Origin: Dactylorhiza incarnata
Lineage: Eukaryota; Streptophyta; Magnoliopsida; Asparagales; Orchidaceae
DNA length: 64,000 nt
Direction: 5' to 3'
NCBI GenBank assembly: GCA_033032865.1
Contig: JAWHQI010000065.1
Coordinates: 5,766,001-5,830,000 of the forward strand
Positions 35,776 through 47,473 of the stretch are shown here, piece by piece; within the stretch, counting starts at the first letter, position 1, and each line of letters opens with the position of its first letter. The notes under the pieces are model-generated. The model had not been told where the DNA came from and did not search any database. It worked only from the letters and a program-made list of their open reading frames with translations. Both the position numbers and the translations under genes were made by a program.

Positions 35776-37780
35776 CTAACCTAAGCATGTGAAAATGTGC
35801 ATCGGGTAAGTCTTGGTAAAATTGTCGGCAAGTTGTGATTCAGTCCCTATAAAGCTAATTTTAACATGTTCCTTCTTAATATGACCTCTAATAAAATGAT
35901 GTCGGACATCTATATGTTTAGATCTAGAATGATGTACGAGATTGTTTGTGAGATCTATAGCGCTCTTGTTGTCACACTTTAATTCTATGTTATTTAGATA
36001 AACACCAAAGTACTCTAACGTTTGGGGCATCCATAAAGCTTGTGCACAACAACTACCTAGTGCGATATATTCGGCCTCGGTGGTGGAGAGGGCAACATAA
36101 TTCTATTTCCTACTCGACCATGATATGAGTGAAGGGCCTATAAAATTTCACGTGCCACTAGTGCTCTTATGATCTAATAAACATCCTGCATAGTCCGAAT
36201 AAAAAACCGTGTAAAATAAAACAATCATTATGAGGATACCATAAGCCTAATCTAAATGTTCCGATTAGATATCTAAAAATACGTTTAACCACTTTTAAAT
36301 GTGATTCTTTTGGGTTAGCTTGAAATCTAGCACATAAACAAATGGAAAACATAATATCGGGTCTAGATGCGCTCAAATATAACATGAGCCTATCATTCCT
36401 CTATATAAAGTTTGATGAATTGAAATACCGGCTTCATCTTTTCCTAGCTTTAGTGATGCACACATTGGTGTATTTGCTTGTTTTAGGTTTTCAAATCTAA
36501 ATCCTTTTAGAATATCTTGAACATATTTAGTTTGACAAATAAATATACCATCTAGTTTTTGAGAGATTTGAAATCCTAGAAAATAAGTGAGTTCTCCTAC
36601 CAAGCTCATTTCAAATTCATTTTTATCACTAAAATTACTTCATTACTCTTCATTAGTGACTCCAAAAATAATATCATCCACATAAATTTGCAATATAATC
36701 AAATCATTATTTACATGCTTAATGAAGAGTGTATTATCAGCACTTCCCATTTATAACTGTGCTTTATTAAAAATAATGTTAATCTATCATACCAAGCACG
36801 TGGCGCTTACTTTAATCCATAAAGAGCTTTTTTTCTAACTTATACACATGATTAGGAAATTTTTCACTCACAAAACCGGTGGGTTGTTCTACATAAACTT
36901 CTTTTATAATCCTGTTCAAAAAAACACTTTTAACATCCATTTGAAATACTTTAAATCTTTTAAAACGTGGAAATGCAAGAAATATTCTAATTGATTCAAG
37001 GCGAGCAACGGGTGCAAAAGTTTCATCAAAATCTACCCCTTCGATTTATGAATATCCTTGTGCAACTAGTCTAGCTTTATTCCTTGTTATCCTAGAGTCA
37101 CCATCTAGTTTATTTTTGAAAATCCATTTGACTCTTATAACCGGATGATTAGATGGCCTCTCTACTAAATTCCAAACCTTATTACGTTCAAATTGATATA
37201 ATTCATCATTCATAGTTACAAACCAAAATTCATTATTTAAAGCGGTTGAAACATTTTTTGGTTCTTTTTTAAGATACAAAACAAAGGTTGGAAAAAGACT
37301 CATGTAAAGAAGAATGAGTACTTACCCCTTTTGATGGTTCTCCTATGACAAGCTCCCATGGATGATCCTTTGAAAATTGTAGCACACTTGGAGGAACATA
37401 TTCCACTTGTTCTTCTTTCTCCTCTTCTTTTTCTCCAAGTGATTCATCATCCTTAAGCTCCAAAGGGGAAAGCGGTTCGTCTTCGTTTCCTGTACGATTA
37501 GTTTCTACACAAGGAACAAACTCATCAAATCTTACATGAATAGATTCTTGAACTAATTTAGTTCTTTTATTAAATATTCTATAAGCCTTACTAGTTGAAG
37601 AGTACCTAATAAAAATTCCCTCATCACATTTTCATCAAATTTTCCTAGTGCATCTCTAGTGTTTAAAATAAAACACTTACAACCAAACAAATGGAAATAA
37701 GATACATCAGGTTTTCTTTTAAAATATAGCTCAAAAGGTGTTAACTTTAAAATAGGACGAAGCATTACACGATTAGTAAT
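35776..37780 (-). pseudogene. C2 copia pol, 3' half (integrase C-term, RT, RNase H)
   Basis: Integrase end (TPFELYFKRKP, FGCKCFILNTRD), an acidic linker, then RT ([31 protein letters not shown]). Near 36900-36960 the QMDVKS motif keeps its Asp, unlike C1. A YVDD-type site is readable near 36670-36690, but frameshifts break it. RNase H follows: DNKSAIDL, HIDVRHHFIRG, QLADNFTK. The reading frame is broken at several points. The 5' half resumes at 51647 beyond element B. Confidence 0.88.
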
Positions 37781-37785
37781 ATAAC
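37781..37785. repeat. 5-bp target duplication, left of element B
   Basis: ATAAC, repeated at 51642-51646. C1 has the unbroken site (ATATAACATGAAGTATTAAC near 24270). Confidence 0.9.
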
Positions 37786-38462
37786 TGTACAACCCTGGTG
37801 CCGCCATTGGGTGAGCAAAAATAAAGGAACCATCAGGCAAAAGGGGTAAGAAGGCTAGCGAGCCAAAGTGTCGGGCGAGCTGGGCTCTCGCTGGTCGCTC
37901 GCAGGAGGGCGAGCGGGCCAGGGACCTCATCGGTTACTCGCAGGGAGGCGAGCGAGCCGAGCCACTCGGTTCGCGAGAGAGACTCTTGTGGGTGGCTCGC
38001 CCAGGAAGGGTTCTTGATCTTTTTTACCTAAAAACCCCTGGTGGTCTACAGTTAGCCACTCCATTCAGCGGAGTTTGGCTGTTGGCAAACCATTTTGGGC
38101 TGTGTATAGCAAAAGAGTAAAGCAGAATCTCGTTATTAGCAGACCAGACCTACAAAACTATATATTGACCTTGAAGGGCACCTTGGGAGGGGATTCCAAT
38201 CTCAGTATTCTGAGCTTTTTCCTCCCTAGGTTATCTTGGTTTAGCTTTCAGGATCTCTGAGGTGCCCAGTCTCAGCTTTGGTTTGGGAGGGGAAGTGCTA
38301 AAAGATCTTCTGTGTGTATGGTGGGACCTCCTCGCTGCGACCAAGGGTCTGTGTTTAGTTCCGAGTCTCCGGCCGGTTCCTTCCCAGGAATCAGTAAGTA
38401 CTAGCTGCCCCTCATCCTTGAGGGCTCGAGCTCCACAAAGAAGCCAAGTCCTAGTTTCAACA
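37786..38462 (+). mobile_element. 5' LTR of Tat element B
   Basis: 677 bp, TGTACAACC .. GTTTCAACA; the same length as the 3' LTR (50965-51641) but visibly diverged, so the insertion is not recent. GGCGAGC-type words are dense near 37850-37950. Confidence 0.92.
38159..38166 (+). promoter_or_regulatory. TATA box, B 5' LTR
   Basis: TATATATT at the place equivalent to TATATATA in the 3' LTR (51338-51345). Confidence 0.5.
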
Positions 38463-38466
38463 TTTT

Positions 38467-38483
38467 TGGTGTCGTGAGCGTGG
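38467..38483 (+). other. primer binding site, element B
   Basis: TGGTGTCGTGAGCGTGG, a few bases after the LTR; compare TGGTGCGGTGAGCGTGG of element A. tRNA not assigned. Confidence 0.6.
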
Positions 38484-38517
38484 AGTGCAGCTAGTTCAAG
38501 AAAGCTCTAAGGAAGAG

Positions 38518-40030
38518 ATGGCAGGAGACAACGAGTGAGAGGAGGAATTCAGCGGCTCGCCACAACCCGGCGCGCCAGCAACGGGTGAAATGCTAGCCGA
38601 CCTCAAGAGGGATCTGCTCGGGCCATCCAGTGCGCCCTCGCCACGGCCCTTGGGGGTCTCGCAACCCTTGTGCCCTAAGTGTACCCTTCAGCTAGAGTAG
38701 GCGAGTACGCCTTGGGGCAGAGGCCAGGGAAGGAGGCAATGTCCCAGGTGCTGGAGCGAGATCTAGTGGGGCAGGAGCTCTTCCCAAGCATGGCAAGCAC
38801 GGGTGGGCTCCAAGGGAGCGCGTCCCAGGAGGAGGGATCCCGGCTAGTGGGATCCCAGCGAGTGTCCCCTCAGCAAGTGCAAGACAGGGAGCCGGTTCGC
38901 CCGGGGAGCTCGCGGGGCGAGTGGAATAGATCAGGAGTGCGAAAGGATGGAGTCCATTCTGCAAGTTGGTGCTCTTGGCACCACTCCCCTAGGGGTTCAG
39001 CGAGCTGGCCATGACTCAGTACACCAGCAAGGATGACCCCACCCAGCACCTGCAATGGTTCGAAGACATGGTCTCTATCAAACCTATGTCAGATGCCTTC
39101 AAGTGCCGACTCTTCGCCACCACCCTAAAGGATAAAGCGAGGGACTGGTTCCACAAGTTGCCCTCCGGGTCAATATATGCTTTCGAGGATTTGTGTCGCG
39201 GCTTCCTACTGCATTTCTCAACCTCGAAGAGGAGGAAGAAGGACCCCGAGGCACTCTTCAGCATAAGGCCGAGGTAGTGGGAGTCGCTAGCTCATTATGT
39301 GGATTGGTTCCAGGAGGAGGTCCTCCTCATCCAGGAGGTACCAGGGTACACTCTCCAGCTCGCCTTCATAGTGGGGCTGTGAGAGGGGTTCTTTAAGAGG
39401 GACCTCAAGAGGAGGCCTCCTTTGTCTTTCGAGGAGGTGATTGAGAGAGCGGCGGGGAAGATAGAGGGGGAGGCAGCAAACCCCGAGTTCACAAAAAGGT
39501 TAGCACGGCTGAGCGAGCCGGAGGTCAAGCATTCAGAGCCAAGGAGAAGAGAGGAGGCAAGAGCCCTGGAGGTGGGGTGGAGGCAGCAGGAAGGGGGAGG
39601 AAAGGCCTAGGGTGGGGTTTCCACCAGGGAGGGGGCAACTTCCAAGGAGGCCAAGGAAGAACCCACCAGCTAGGGTGGAGGCAGGGCTCGAGGCCACCTC
39701 ACCCCCACCCGCCTCAGCATGCGATGGCGGTCGGTTGGGGGAGACCAGGAAGGGGAATAGGAGCCAGAGTCAGAGGAGCCACCCCTAGGAGGAGGAATAG
39801 TGTGGGAGAGTCGAGAGGAGGGGGGAGGCATTGCCCTATTGTGACTTCCAAGGGGAGGAAGGTCACGCAACGGCCACCTGCCCAGAGTTCTTGGAGAAGA
39901 AGGAAGCCAGAGCGCCGGTGCCGCGGGAGTAGCGGGTGGTGAGGATTGAGGAGGTCCTGTCTCAGGACGAGGAGGATGATAGGTGTGAAGACCGGGTTGA
40001 TGTGGGGACCCGAGGGGGATTGAGGTGACC
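38518..40030 (+). pseudogene. element B gag
   Basis: ATG at 38518 (MAGDNE) is followed by TGA at codon 7, where A reads on. The gag core is near 39011-39277 (DDPTQHLQWFEDMVSIKPMSD, AFEDLCRGFLLHFS); further stops lie near 39277 and 39380. A zinc-knuckle-like YCDFQGEEGHATATC lies near 39838. Not translatable as one protein. Confidence 0.85.
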
Positions 40031-40035
40031 CGGAA

Positions 40036-40978
40036 GGCAAGCCTCCATACCATCTACCGTCGTAGCATGGCTTCGACGTCCCTAGCCCCTCCACTAGTGG
40101 AGAAGATCTTGTTCACACAAAAGGACATGTCGGGTCATGAAGACCCTTTCTGCGATGTGTAGATCTTTCATACAGCGATCGAGAAGTTCACCATCTCTCG
40201 AATCCTTGTGGATAACAGGAGCTCGGTCAACATCATCTTTAAGAAGGCATTTGACAACATGAATGTGGAGAGAAGGAGGGTGTTGGCCTCAGACGGCCCA
40301 TTGTTTGGGTTCTCCGTCGAGAGGAAGGAGGTAGAAGGGGGAGTGGGACTCCATGTGGTCTTGGGGGGCAGTCCAGGAATTGTCGTTTTGTCATAGTGGA
40401 TGCCCCCAACAGCTACAGTGCCATCTTTGGACGTCCACTTATTAGTGTGTTCCGCTGCGTCCCCTCCACATTCCACCAGTGCCTCAAGTTCAGGGCAGGA
40501 GGAGTTTAAGTCCGGATAAGGGGAGACCCGAACGTAGCCCGACAGGGCTATGTGACTGTCGTGAACACCATCTCTTGGATGGCTAAAGCGGATGAGTGGG
40601 ATCGGGAGATGGGGGAGCTGGCGGGGCTCGAAGAGGAGGAAGGAGAAGCCCAGAAGGAAGGGGCAGAGGAATTGATGGAGGTTCGGGAAGAGAGTAAGGA
40701 GGAGAAGGCCAAAGCGCTGGCTCAAGGCAAGGAGAAAGAAGGTGTTTGGGGGGAGCAGTCCCGGCTGGAGGTCACTAACCTAGCAGGGGTGGTGGAGAAA
40801 GTCAAGGTCAGGAGAGAGCTCAGCCCAGAGGAGCAAAAGCAAATCCTGGCCTGTGTGCAGGAGAACGTGGATGTCTTCTCCTGGAGCACGGCAGAGATGC
40901 CCGTGATCGATGTGGATGTGGATTTCCACCGCCTCAACCTCGAGCCCGACACTCGACCTGTCAGAAGAAGAGGGACAT
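40036..40978 (+). pseudogene. element B protease and linker
   Basis: The motif ILVDNRSSVNIIF lies near 40202-40240. The Gly after D-N is Arg here, which would disturb the protease active-site loop. An acidic linker leads to RT. Stops near 40160, 40395 and 40508. Confidence 0.8.
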
Positions 40979-41258
40979 AGCTAACAAGCTGGAAGGGCCC
41001 ATCCCAGAGGAGGTGGGCAAGCTCCTCCAAGCAAGGTTTGTATCGGAGATTCAGTATCCAGGCTGGGTCTCCAATGTGGTTATGGTGAAGAAGGGGGTGG
41101 TAAGTGGAGAATGTGTGTTGATTTTTATTTGCTTAATAAATCATGCCCTAAGGATTGCTACCCCTTGCCTCGAATCGACGCGCTGGTTGACTCAGCCAGA
41201 GGTTTTTCTGTGATGTCTTTTTTAGATGCTTTTTCAGGTTATCATCAAATTCGCATGC

Positions 41259-41313
<55 letters not shown>

Positions 41314-41700
41314 ACATCAAGGATGTCTCTTTCATCACGGGGGATGGGTGCTATTGCTATAAGATGATGCCCTTTGGACTCAAGAACGCATGAGCCACTT
41401 ACCAGCAAATGATGGACTGGGTCTTCCGAGAGCAAAGGGGTAGAAACCTGGAGGTCTATGTATATGACCTCATGGTGAAAAGTCGGGACCTTGGGTCTCA
41501 CCTCCATGACCTTCAAGAAACCTTCGGGACGTTGAGAAAATTCAATATGAAGCTCAACCCCCAGAAGTGTGTCTTCGGGGCTAGTCGGGGAAAGTTCCTC
41601 AGCCACCTGCTCACCCCAGCGGGGGTGGAGCCCAATCCAGACAAAGTCAGGGCCATCATGGAGTTAGAGTCACCAAGGAATGCGGAGGAGGTTTAGCACC
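40979..41700 (+). pseudogene. element B reverse transcriptase core, inactive
   Basis: GWVSNVVMVKKG, a frameshift near 41100, then MCVDFYLLNKSCPKDCYPLP and SFLDAFSGYHQIRMHPP. A run of 53 C (41260-41312) replaces the CCCCC of element A and shifts the frame. After it come SFITG and FGLKNA, then a TGA stop. The active site reads VYVYDLMVKS where A has VYIDDLMVKS, so one of the two catalytic Asp is Tyr. Confidence 0.88.
41260..41312. repeat. 53-base C homopolymer in RT gene of B
   Basis: Continuous C from 41260 to 41312, replacing the 5-C stretch of the conserved MHPPDIKD codons in element A. It may be a true expansion or an assembly error. Confidence 0.9.
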
Positions 41701-41711
41701 TCACGGGGAAG

Positions 41712-43082
41712 TTGGCAGGGCTCAGTAGGTTCCTCTCAAGGGCGGGAGAGAAGTGTTCACCCTTATTCAAGGTGCTGCGGGGGAATCAAAAGTTTGAATG
41801 GACCCTTGAGTGTGAGAGGGATTTTCAAGCGTTGAAGGAACAATTGACCCAAGCTCCCCTGCTGCAAGGGCCAAGACAAGGAGAGGACTTGTCCCTATAC
41901 TTAGAGGTAGGACCCGAGGCAGTAAGTTCAGTGCTGGTCTGGGAAGAAGGTAGAAGGCAACTCTCAATCTACTATGTTAGTCGAGTCCTAAGGAAGGCAG
42001 ATCTTCAGTACCCCATCCTGGAGAAGTTGGTTTTCGCCTTGGTAGTGTCGGCCCAGAATCTCCGACCCTACTTCCAAGCACATTTGATCAAGGTTATGAC
42101 CGATCACCCCCTTCATAACATCATGGAAGGGGTGGAGCACTCAGGGAGGTTGGCTAAGTGGTCGGTAGAGTTGAGTGAATTTGATATTTCATATGTGCCC
42201 AGGTTGTCAATAAAGGCCCAAGCGGTGGCAGAATTTTTGGCTGATTATGTGACCGAAGTGGAAGGATCTGAGCTGCCCAGCTTGGTGGCTTGGAGGATGA
42301 TGGTGGACGGGGCCTCGGGAAAGCATTCCTTTGGGGGAGGGGTGGTTTTGGTAAGCCCCCAAGGGACGAGGATCGAGAAGGCCATCAATATTCATTTTCC
42401 TCTCACCAAAAACCAAGCAGAGTACGAGGCAGTAGTGGCGTGCCTACGATTGGCCCGAGAATTGGGAGTGCAGGATGTGGAGGTCTCGACAGACTCCATG
42501 GTGGTGGCTTGTCAAGTTAGGGGGGAGTTCGAGGTGAAGGAGTCGACTCTTCAGCGATACCTGGAAAAGGTCAAGTGGCTCATAGGGCAGTTTTGGACCT
42601 TCTCGATCCATCACGTGCCAAGGGAGGAGAGTGTCGCGGCAGACCTCCTGGCCAAGTTCGGTATCAGGGCAGGGGGGACGGTGTCAGACCTCTTTCGGCC
42701 ATCAATCGAGGAGGGTGAGCTAACGGAGGTGGACCCGCGGGCATCATGGATGGATCCATTCATCACCTTCTTGACATTGGGAAAGTTCCCTGAAGGGGAG
42801 GTGGACAAGCGACGCTTCAGAAATAAATCAGCATATTATTCCTTGCATGCAGGAGGACTGTACAGAAAAACACTCTCGGGACTCCTAGCCCGATGTGTAT
42901 CAGAGGAGGAGGTCCCAAGGGTCCTGAAGGAGATCCAATCAGGAGAGTGTGGCAGCCACTCAGGAAGCCAAACCTTGGAGGGGAGAATGTTGAGGCAAGG
43001 CTACTTTTGGCAAACCCTCGGCAAGGATGCAGCAGAGTTTGTAAGGAAGTGTTCAAAGTGCCAGTTGTTCACTCCTCTCTAG
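41712..43082 (+). pseudogene. element B RNase H, second RNase H and integrase N-terminus
   Basis: One open frame of 456 codons. RT thumb (AGLSRFLSRAGEKCSPLFKVL), RNase H (SIYYVSRVLRKADLQYPILEKL), the second RNase H (MMVDGASGKHSFGGGVVLVS, NQAEYEAVVACL, VSTDSMVV, ADLLAKFG), then the integrase zinc-binding end (HSGSQTLEGR, CSKCQLF). All second-RNase-H acidic residues that I can identify are kept. It is the longest intact stretch of B, yet lies in a dead polyprotein. Confidence 0.88.
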
Positions 43083-43965
43083 CTCCAGCCAGCCCAAAGG
43101 CTTCGGTCCATCATAGTGCCCTGGCCCTTTGCAATATGGTGGTTGGACTTGGTGGGTCCTTTCCCACAAGCAAGTGGCCAAAGAAGGTTCCTATTGGTAA
43201 TGATCGATTATTTCTCCAAGTGGTTGAAGGTAAAGGCGTTGGCCAAGGTAACATCCCAAGTAGTTAGAATTTCATATGGGGTGGATAATATGCAGGCATG
43301 GCCGCAGTTTTCCAGTGGCGAGTTCGTCAGCTTCTGCACCCAGCTTGGCATAGACCTTCGGTTTGTGTCAGTCCACCACCCGAGGAGCAATGGGTAGGTG
43401 GTGGCGGCAAACAAAATTATCTTGAACTTGCTGAAGAAGAAGGTAAAGAACCTCAGGGGAAACTGGGTAGAGCTATTACCCTCGATCCTCTGGGCCCTGA
43501 GGACCACTCCAAACACGGCCACGGGAGAGACGCCATTCAAGCTTTCCTACGGATCCGAGGCCATTCTCGATGTGGATTTCGAAGTAAGTACCCCAGGGTG
43601 GTCGCCGTGGGAGAGGGGGATGAAGAACGGCAAGTGAAAATGGGGAAGAGCAAAGGTTATCTATGGACCTGGTGGAGGAGCTCCGGGACTTAGCCACCGT
43701 CGAACAAGAAGAGGTCAAGCGGCGGATGGCTCGGTACTTCGACAAGCACATCCGAGTAAAACAATTCGAGAAAGGAGACCTGGTGCTGAAGAAGGTTGAC
43801 GCGGCCGGGAGAGGAGTCGTAGTGGGAAATCTCAATCCTAACTGGGAGGGGGCATATATTGTAGACGAGGCACTCAAGTCAGGAGGGTACCACCTACGAG
43901 ATGTGGATGGGGTACTCCTTGGCATGGCCAAGAGCGGGGATGACCTAAAACAATTCTATCCTTGA
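43083..43965 (+). pseudogene. element B integrase core and C-terminus, inactive
   Basis: LDLVGPFPQASGQRRF and IDYFSKWLKVKALAK are kept. The part that in A reads CRHGLPLAIVTDNGPQF is reduced to MQAWPQF, so about ten residues including the middle catalytic Asp are deleted. The Q of NGQV is a TAG stop. A frameshift near 43620 follows. The C-terminal chromo-like part (GDLVLKKVD, LNPNWEGAY) ends DDLKQFYP at 43965. Confidence 0.88.
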
Positions 43966-44039
43966 AGTTTTTGTAATTGACTTGTTATATGTTCTAATCT
44001 CAATTTATTGGTTTGAAAGTTCTTTGTAAGAAAGAGTCC

Positions 44040-46312
44040 CCAAGTTTTTGGTGCTGGAGTGCCCCAGATCAATTCTGCTGCCAGGATCTCATAGATGGTG
44101 GGTCAGGTTGATCTCTGGAGAGGCTGGCAAGGTGGAAAGTTTTGGTGCTGGAGTGCCCCAGATCGATTCCGATGTCGGGTTCTCATAGATGGTGGGCCAG
44201 GTTGATCTCTGGAGAGGCTGGCAAGGTGGAAAGTTTTTGGTGCTGGAGTGCCCCAGATTAATTCCACTGTCGGGCACTCATAAATGGTGGGTCAGGTTGA
44301 TCTATGGAGAGGCTGGCAAGGTGGAAAAGTTTTGGTGCTGGAGTGCCCCAGATCGATTCCGCTACCGGCTCTCATAGACGGTGGGTCGGGTTGATCTCTG
44401 GAGAGGCTGGCAAGGTGGAATGATTTTGGTGCTGGAGTGCTCTAATTCGATTCTGCTGCCGGGCTCTCATAGACGGTGGGTCAGGTTGATCTCTGGAGAG
44501 GCTGGCAAGGTGGAGAGTTTTTGGTGTTGGAGTGCCCCAGATCGATTTCACTGCCAGGCTCTCATAGATGGTGGGTCGGGTTGATCTCTGGAGAGGCTGG
44601 AAAGGTAGAAAGTTCTTGATGCTGGAATGCCCCAGATCGATTCCAATGTCGGGCTCTCATAGATGGTGGGTCAGGTGGATCTCTGGAGAGGCTGGCAAGG
44701 TGGAAAGTTTTGGTGCTGTAGTGCCCCAGATCGATTCTGCTATCGGGCTCTCATAGAAGGTGGGTCAGGTTGATCTCTGGAGAGGCTGGCAAGGTGGAAA
44801 GGTTTTGGCGCTGGAGTGCCCCAGATCGATTCCGCTACCGGGCTCTCATAGACGGTGGGTCAGGTTGATCTATGGAGAGGCTGGCAAGGTGGAATGTTTT
44901 TGGTGCTGGAGTGCCCCAGATCGATTCCGATGCCGGGCTCTCATAGACGGTGGGTCAGGTTGATCTCTGGAGATGTTGGCAAGGTGGAAAGTTTTGGTGC
45001 TGGAGTGCCCTAGATCGATTTCGCTGCCGGGCTCTCATAAACGGTGGGTCAGGATGATCTCTGGAGAGGCTGGCAAGGTGGAAAGGTTTTGGTGCTGGAT
45101 TGTCCCAGATCGATTCTGCTACAGGGCTCTCATAGACGGTGGGTCAGGTGGATCTCTAGTGAGGCTGGCAAGGTGGAAAGTTGTTGGTGCTGGAGTGCTT
45201 CTGATCGATTCTGCTGCCAGGGTCTCATAGACTGTGGGTCAGGTTGATCTCTGGAGAGGTTGGTAAGGTGGAAAATTTTTGGTGCGGGAGTGCCCCAGAT
45301 CGATTCTGCTGTCGGGCTCTCATAGACGGTGGGTCAGGTTGATCTCTGGAGAGGCTGGCAAGGTGGAAAGGTTTTGCTGCGGGAGTGCCCCAGATCGATT
45401 TCGCTGCCGGGCTCTCATAGACGGTGGGTCAGGTTGATCTCTGGAGAGGCTAGCAATGTGGAAAGTTTTGGTGCTGGAGTGCCCCAGATCGATTCCGCTG
45501 CAGGTCTCTCATAGACGGTGGGTTAGGTTGATCTCTGGAGAGGCTGGCAAGGTGGAAAGGTTTTTGTGCAGGAGTGCCCCAGATCGATTCCGCTACCGGG
45601 CTCTCATAGACAGTGGGTCAGGTTGATCTCTGGAGAGGCTAGCAAGGTGGAAAGTTTTTGGTGCTGGAGTGCCCCAGATCAATTCCGCTGTTGGGCTCTC
45701 ATAGACGGTGGGTTAGGTTGATCTTTGGAGAGGTTGGTAGGTTGGAAAGTTTTTGGTGCTAGGGTGCTCCAGATTGATTCCGCTGTCGGGCTCTCATAGA
45801 TGGTGGGTCAGGTTGATCTCTGGAGAAGCTAGTAAGGTGGAAAGTTTTTGGTGTTGGAGTGCCCCAGATTGATTCCACTGTCGGGCTCTCATAGATGGTG
45901 GGTCAGGTTGATCTCTGGAGAGGCTGGCAAGGTGGAAAGGTTTTGGTGCTGGAGTGCCCCAGATCGATTTCGCTGCCTGGCTCTCATAGAAAGTGGGTCA
46001 GGTTGATCTCTGGAGAGGCTGACAAGGTGGAATATTTTTGGTCCTGGAGTGCCCCAGATCGATTCTAGTGGCAGACTCTCATAGACGGTGGGTCAGGTTG
46101 ATCTCTGGTGAGGCTGGCAAGGTGGGAAGTTTTTGGTGCTGGAGTGCCCCAGATCGATTCCGCTGCGGGGCTCTCATAGACAGTGGGTCAGGTTGATCTC
46201 TGGAGAGGATGGTAAGGTGGAAAGTTTTTGGTGCTGGAGTGCCCCAGGTCGATTCCACTGCCGGGCTCTCATAGACGGTGGGTCAGGTTGATCTCTGGAG
46301 AGGCTGATAAGT
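44040..46312. repeat. tandem array of about 24 units of 92-98 bp (element B)
   Basis: Units carry GTGCCCCAGATCGATTC, GGGCTCTCATAGACGGTGGG and TTGATCTCTGGAGAGGCTGG. They are more diverged than the A array but homologous to its reverse complement. The array starts about 80 bp after the pol stop, and ends about 750 bp before the end of the antisense gene. Short open frames in it are repeat shadows. Confidence 0.95.
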
Positions 46313-47063
46313 AAGTTATTCACATTCTTTGGGGCTCGGTTCGCCAAATTTCACAAGGCCTGGATAGGGCGAGCCCTGGGACTCGCTCGAGAGATATGAA
46401 AGACAACAATTGGTGAAAAATTCCAAGTCCAATGGTAACGGCGAGACAGTTGGATATGGTGGCCGCACGGCTCCTCGAGCCGGGTCCTAGCTCGCAAAAA
46501 GCGCCTGGAGAAGTCATAAGCAATGCCTAAAACTAGCGATTTGGGGAGGTCCGCCGGTGCGGTAGATAACGAGCAATGCTGGTCGCGCGTAGGGGGCGGG
46601 CGAACGAGGCTGTGTAATGTCAATCCCGCACGCAAGGGCCCCCGGTGGGCGAGTCAGAGGTGCGAAGCGGATCTTGCTTTATGTAAGAGCAAACAAGTGG
46701 CCCGTTTAGCGAAACTCCTAAGCGGGAGAAGCTATGCGAGCGTCTTATTGAATATGTACGAGGTAAGACAGCGAGACAAAATGAAAGTACGATGAAAGGG
46801 TAAACCTTGTAACCTCGGCATACAAGAAAGGGGCGAACGCGAGCATGACTAAACACGGAGATGCGAGCGCGAATAAGAGTAAGAGCACAAGTCAAACAAA
46901 ATATATTCACGTGAGCATAAAAAAGCATGTTGGCGCGAGCAAGACATAAAAATAATTTAAAGATAGAAAAATTACTCTTTGTTTCTTTTCTAAAAAGATC
47001 ATTACAGACAACGGCGAGGTTGCCGGGCAAAAATGAAAAATTTTTACATGGAAAATTAAAGGG
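46313..47063 (-). other. region between array and antisense gene, no gene seen
   Basis: Noncoding, dense in GCGAG/CTCGC words (GGGCGAGCC, GGCGAGACAG, ATGCGAGCGCGAA). It is probably the 3' flank of the antisense gene. Open frames on both strands have no motif. Confidence 0.5.
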
Positions 47064-47402
47064 CTAAGGTTGGTCGCTGGACGGCTCTCCCTTGCTCCCG
47101 TGGTCGTCGGGCTCTGCGATTGGCGCGAATAGGTCTGGGACGACGTCCTCAATGCTGAGCACCAGGGCATCCAAGGAAAGCAGACCCGCCCCTTTGAGGG
47201 TCCCGAAGACAAGATGGGCTACGCCCATGGAATTCTTGCGGGTCGCCTCCTATTCGCCTCGAGAGATCTTGCGAGTCCCAGATCGCGGAGGGGATGGAGG
47301 GAGCGCAGCCCTAGTCAGCTCGCAGACGTGTGCTTTGAGGAACGCGACCTCTTCTTCTAGGTCAACGTTCCGCGAGAGCAGCTGGCTTGCGGGCTCTACA
47401 TC

Positions 47403-47473
47403 CTGAAGAAGAGAAACGTAAGTTAAGAGAAATGTCTATAGCGAGCGAGATGCAAGTTGTGTGGAAGACTCAC
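47403..47473 (-). other. intron 3 of B antisense gene 1
   Basis: GTGAGT donor after codon ATG, CTTCTTCAG acceptor before GAT GTA GAG. 71 bp, phase 0, matching the intron of element A at 431-501 in position, phase and length. Confidence 0.75.

Noticed and set aside
44089..45514. Series of 61-85 codon frames in the B array
   Set aside because: Repeat shadows; 92-98 bp units do not keep a common frame.
46523..46795. Plus-strand frame between the B array and the antisense gene
   Set aside because: No motif, not seen in element A, and composition is set by GCGAG words.
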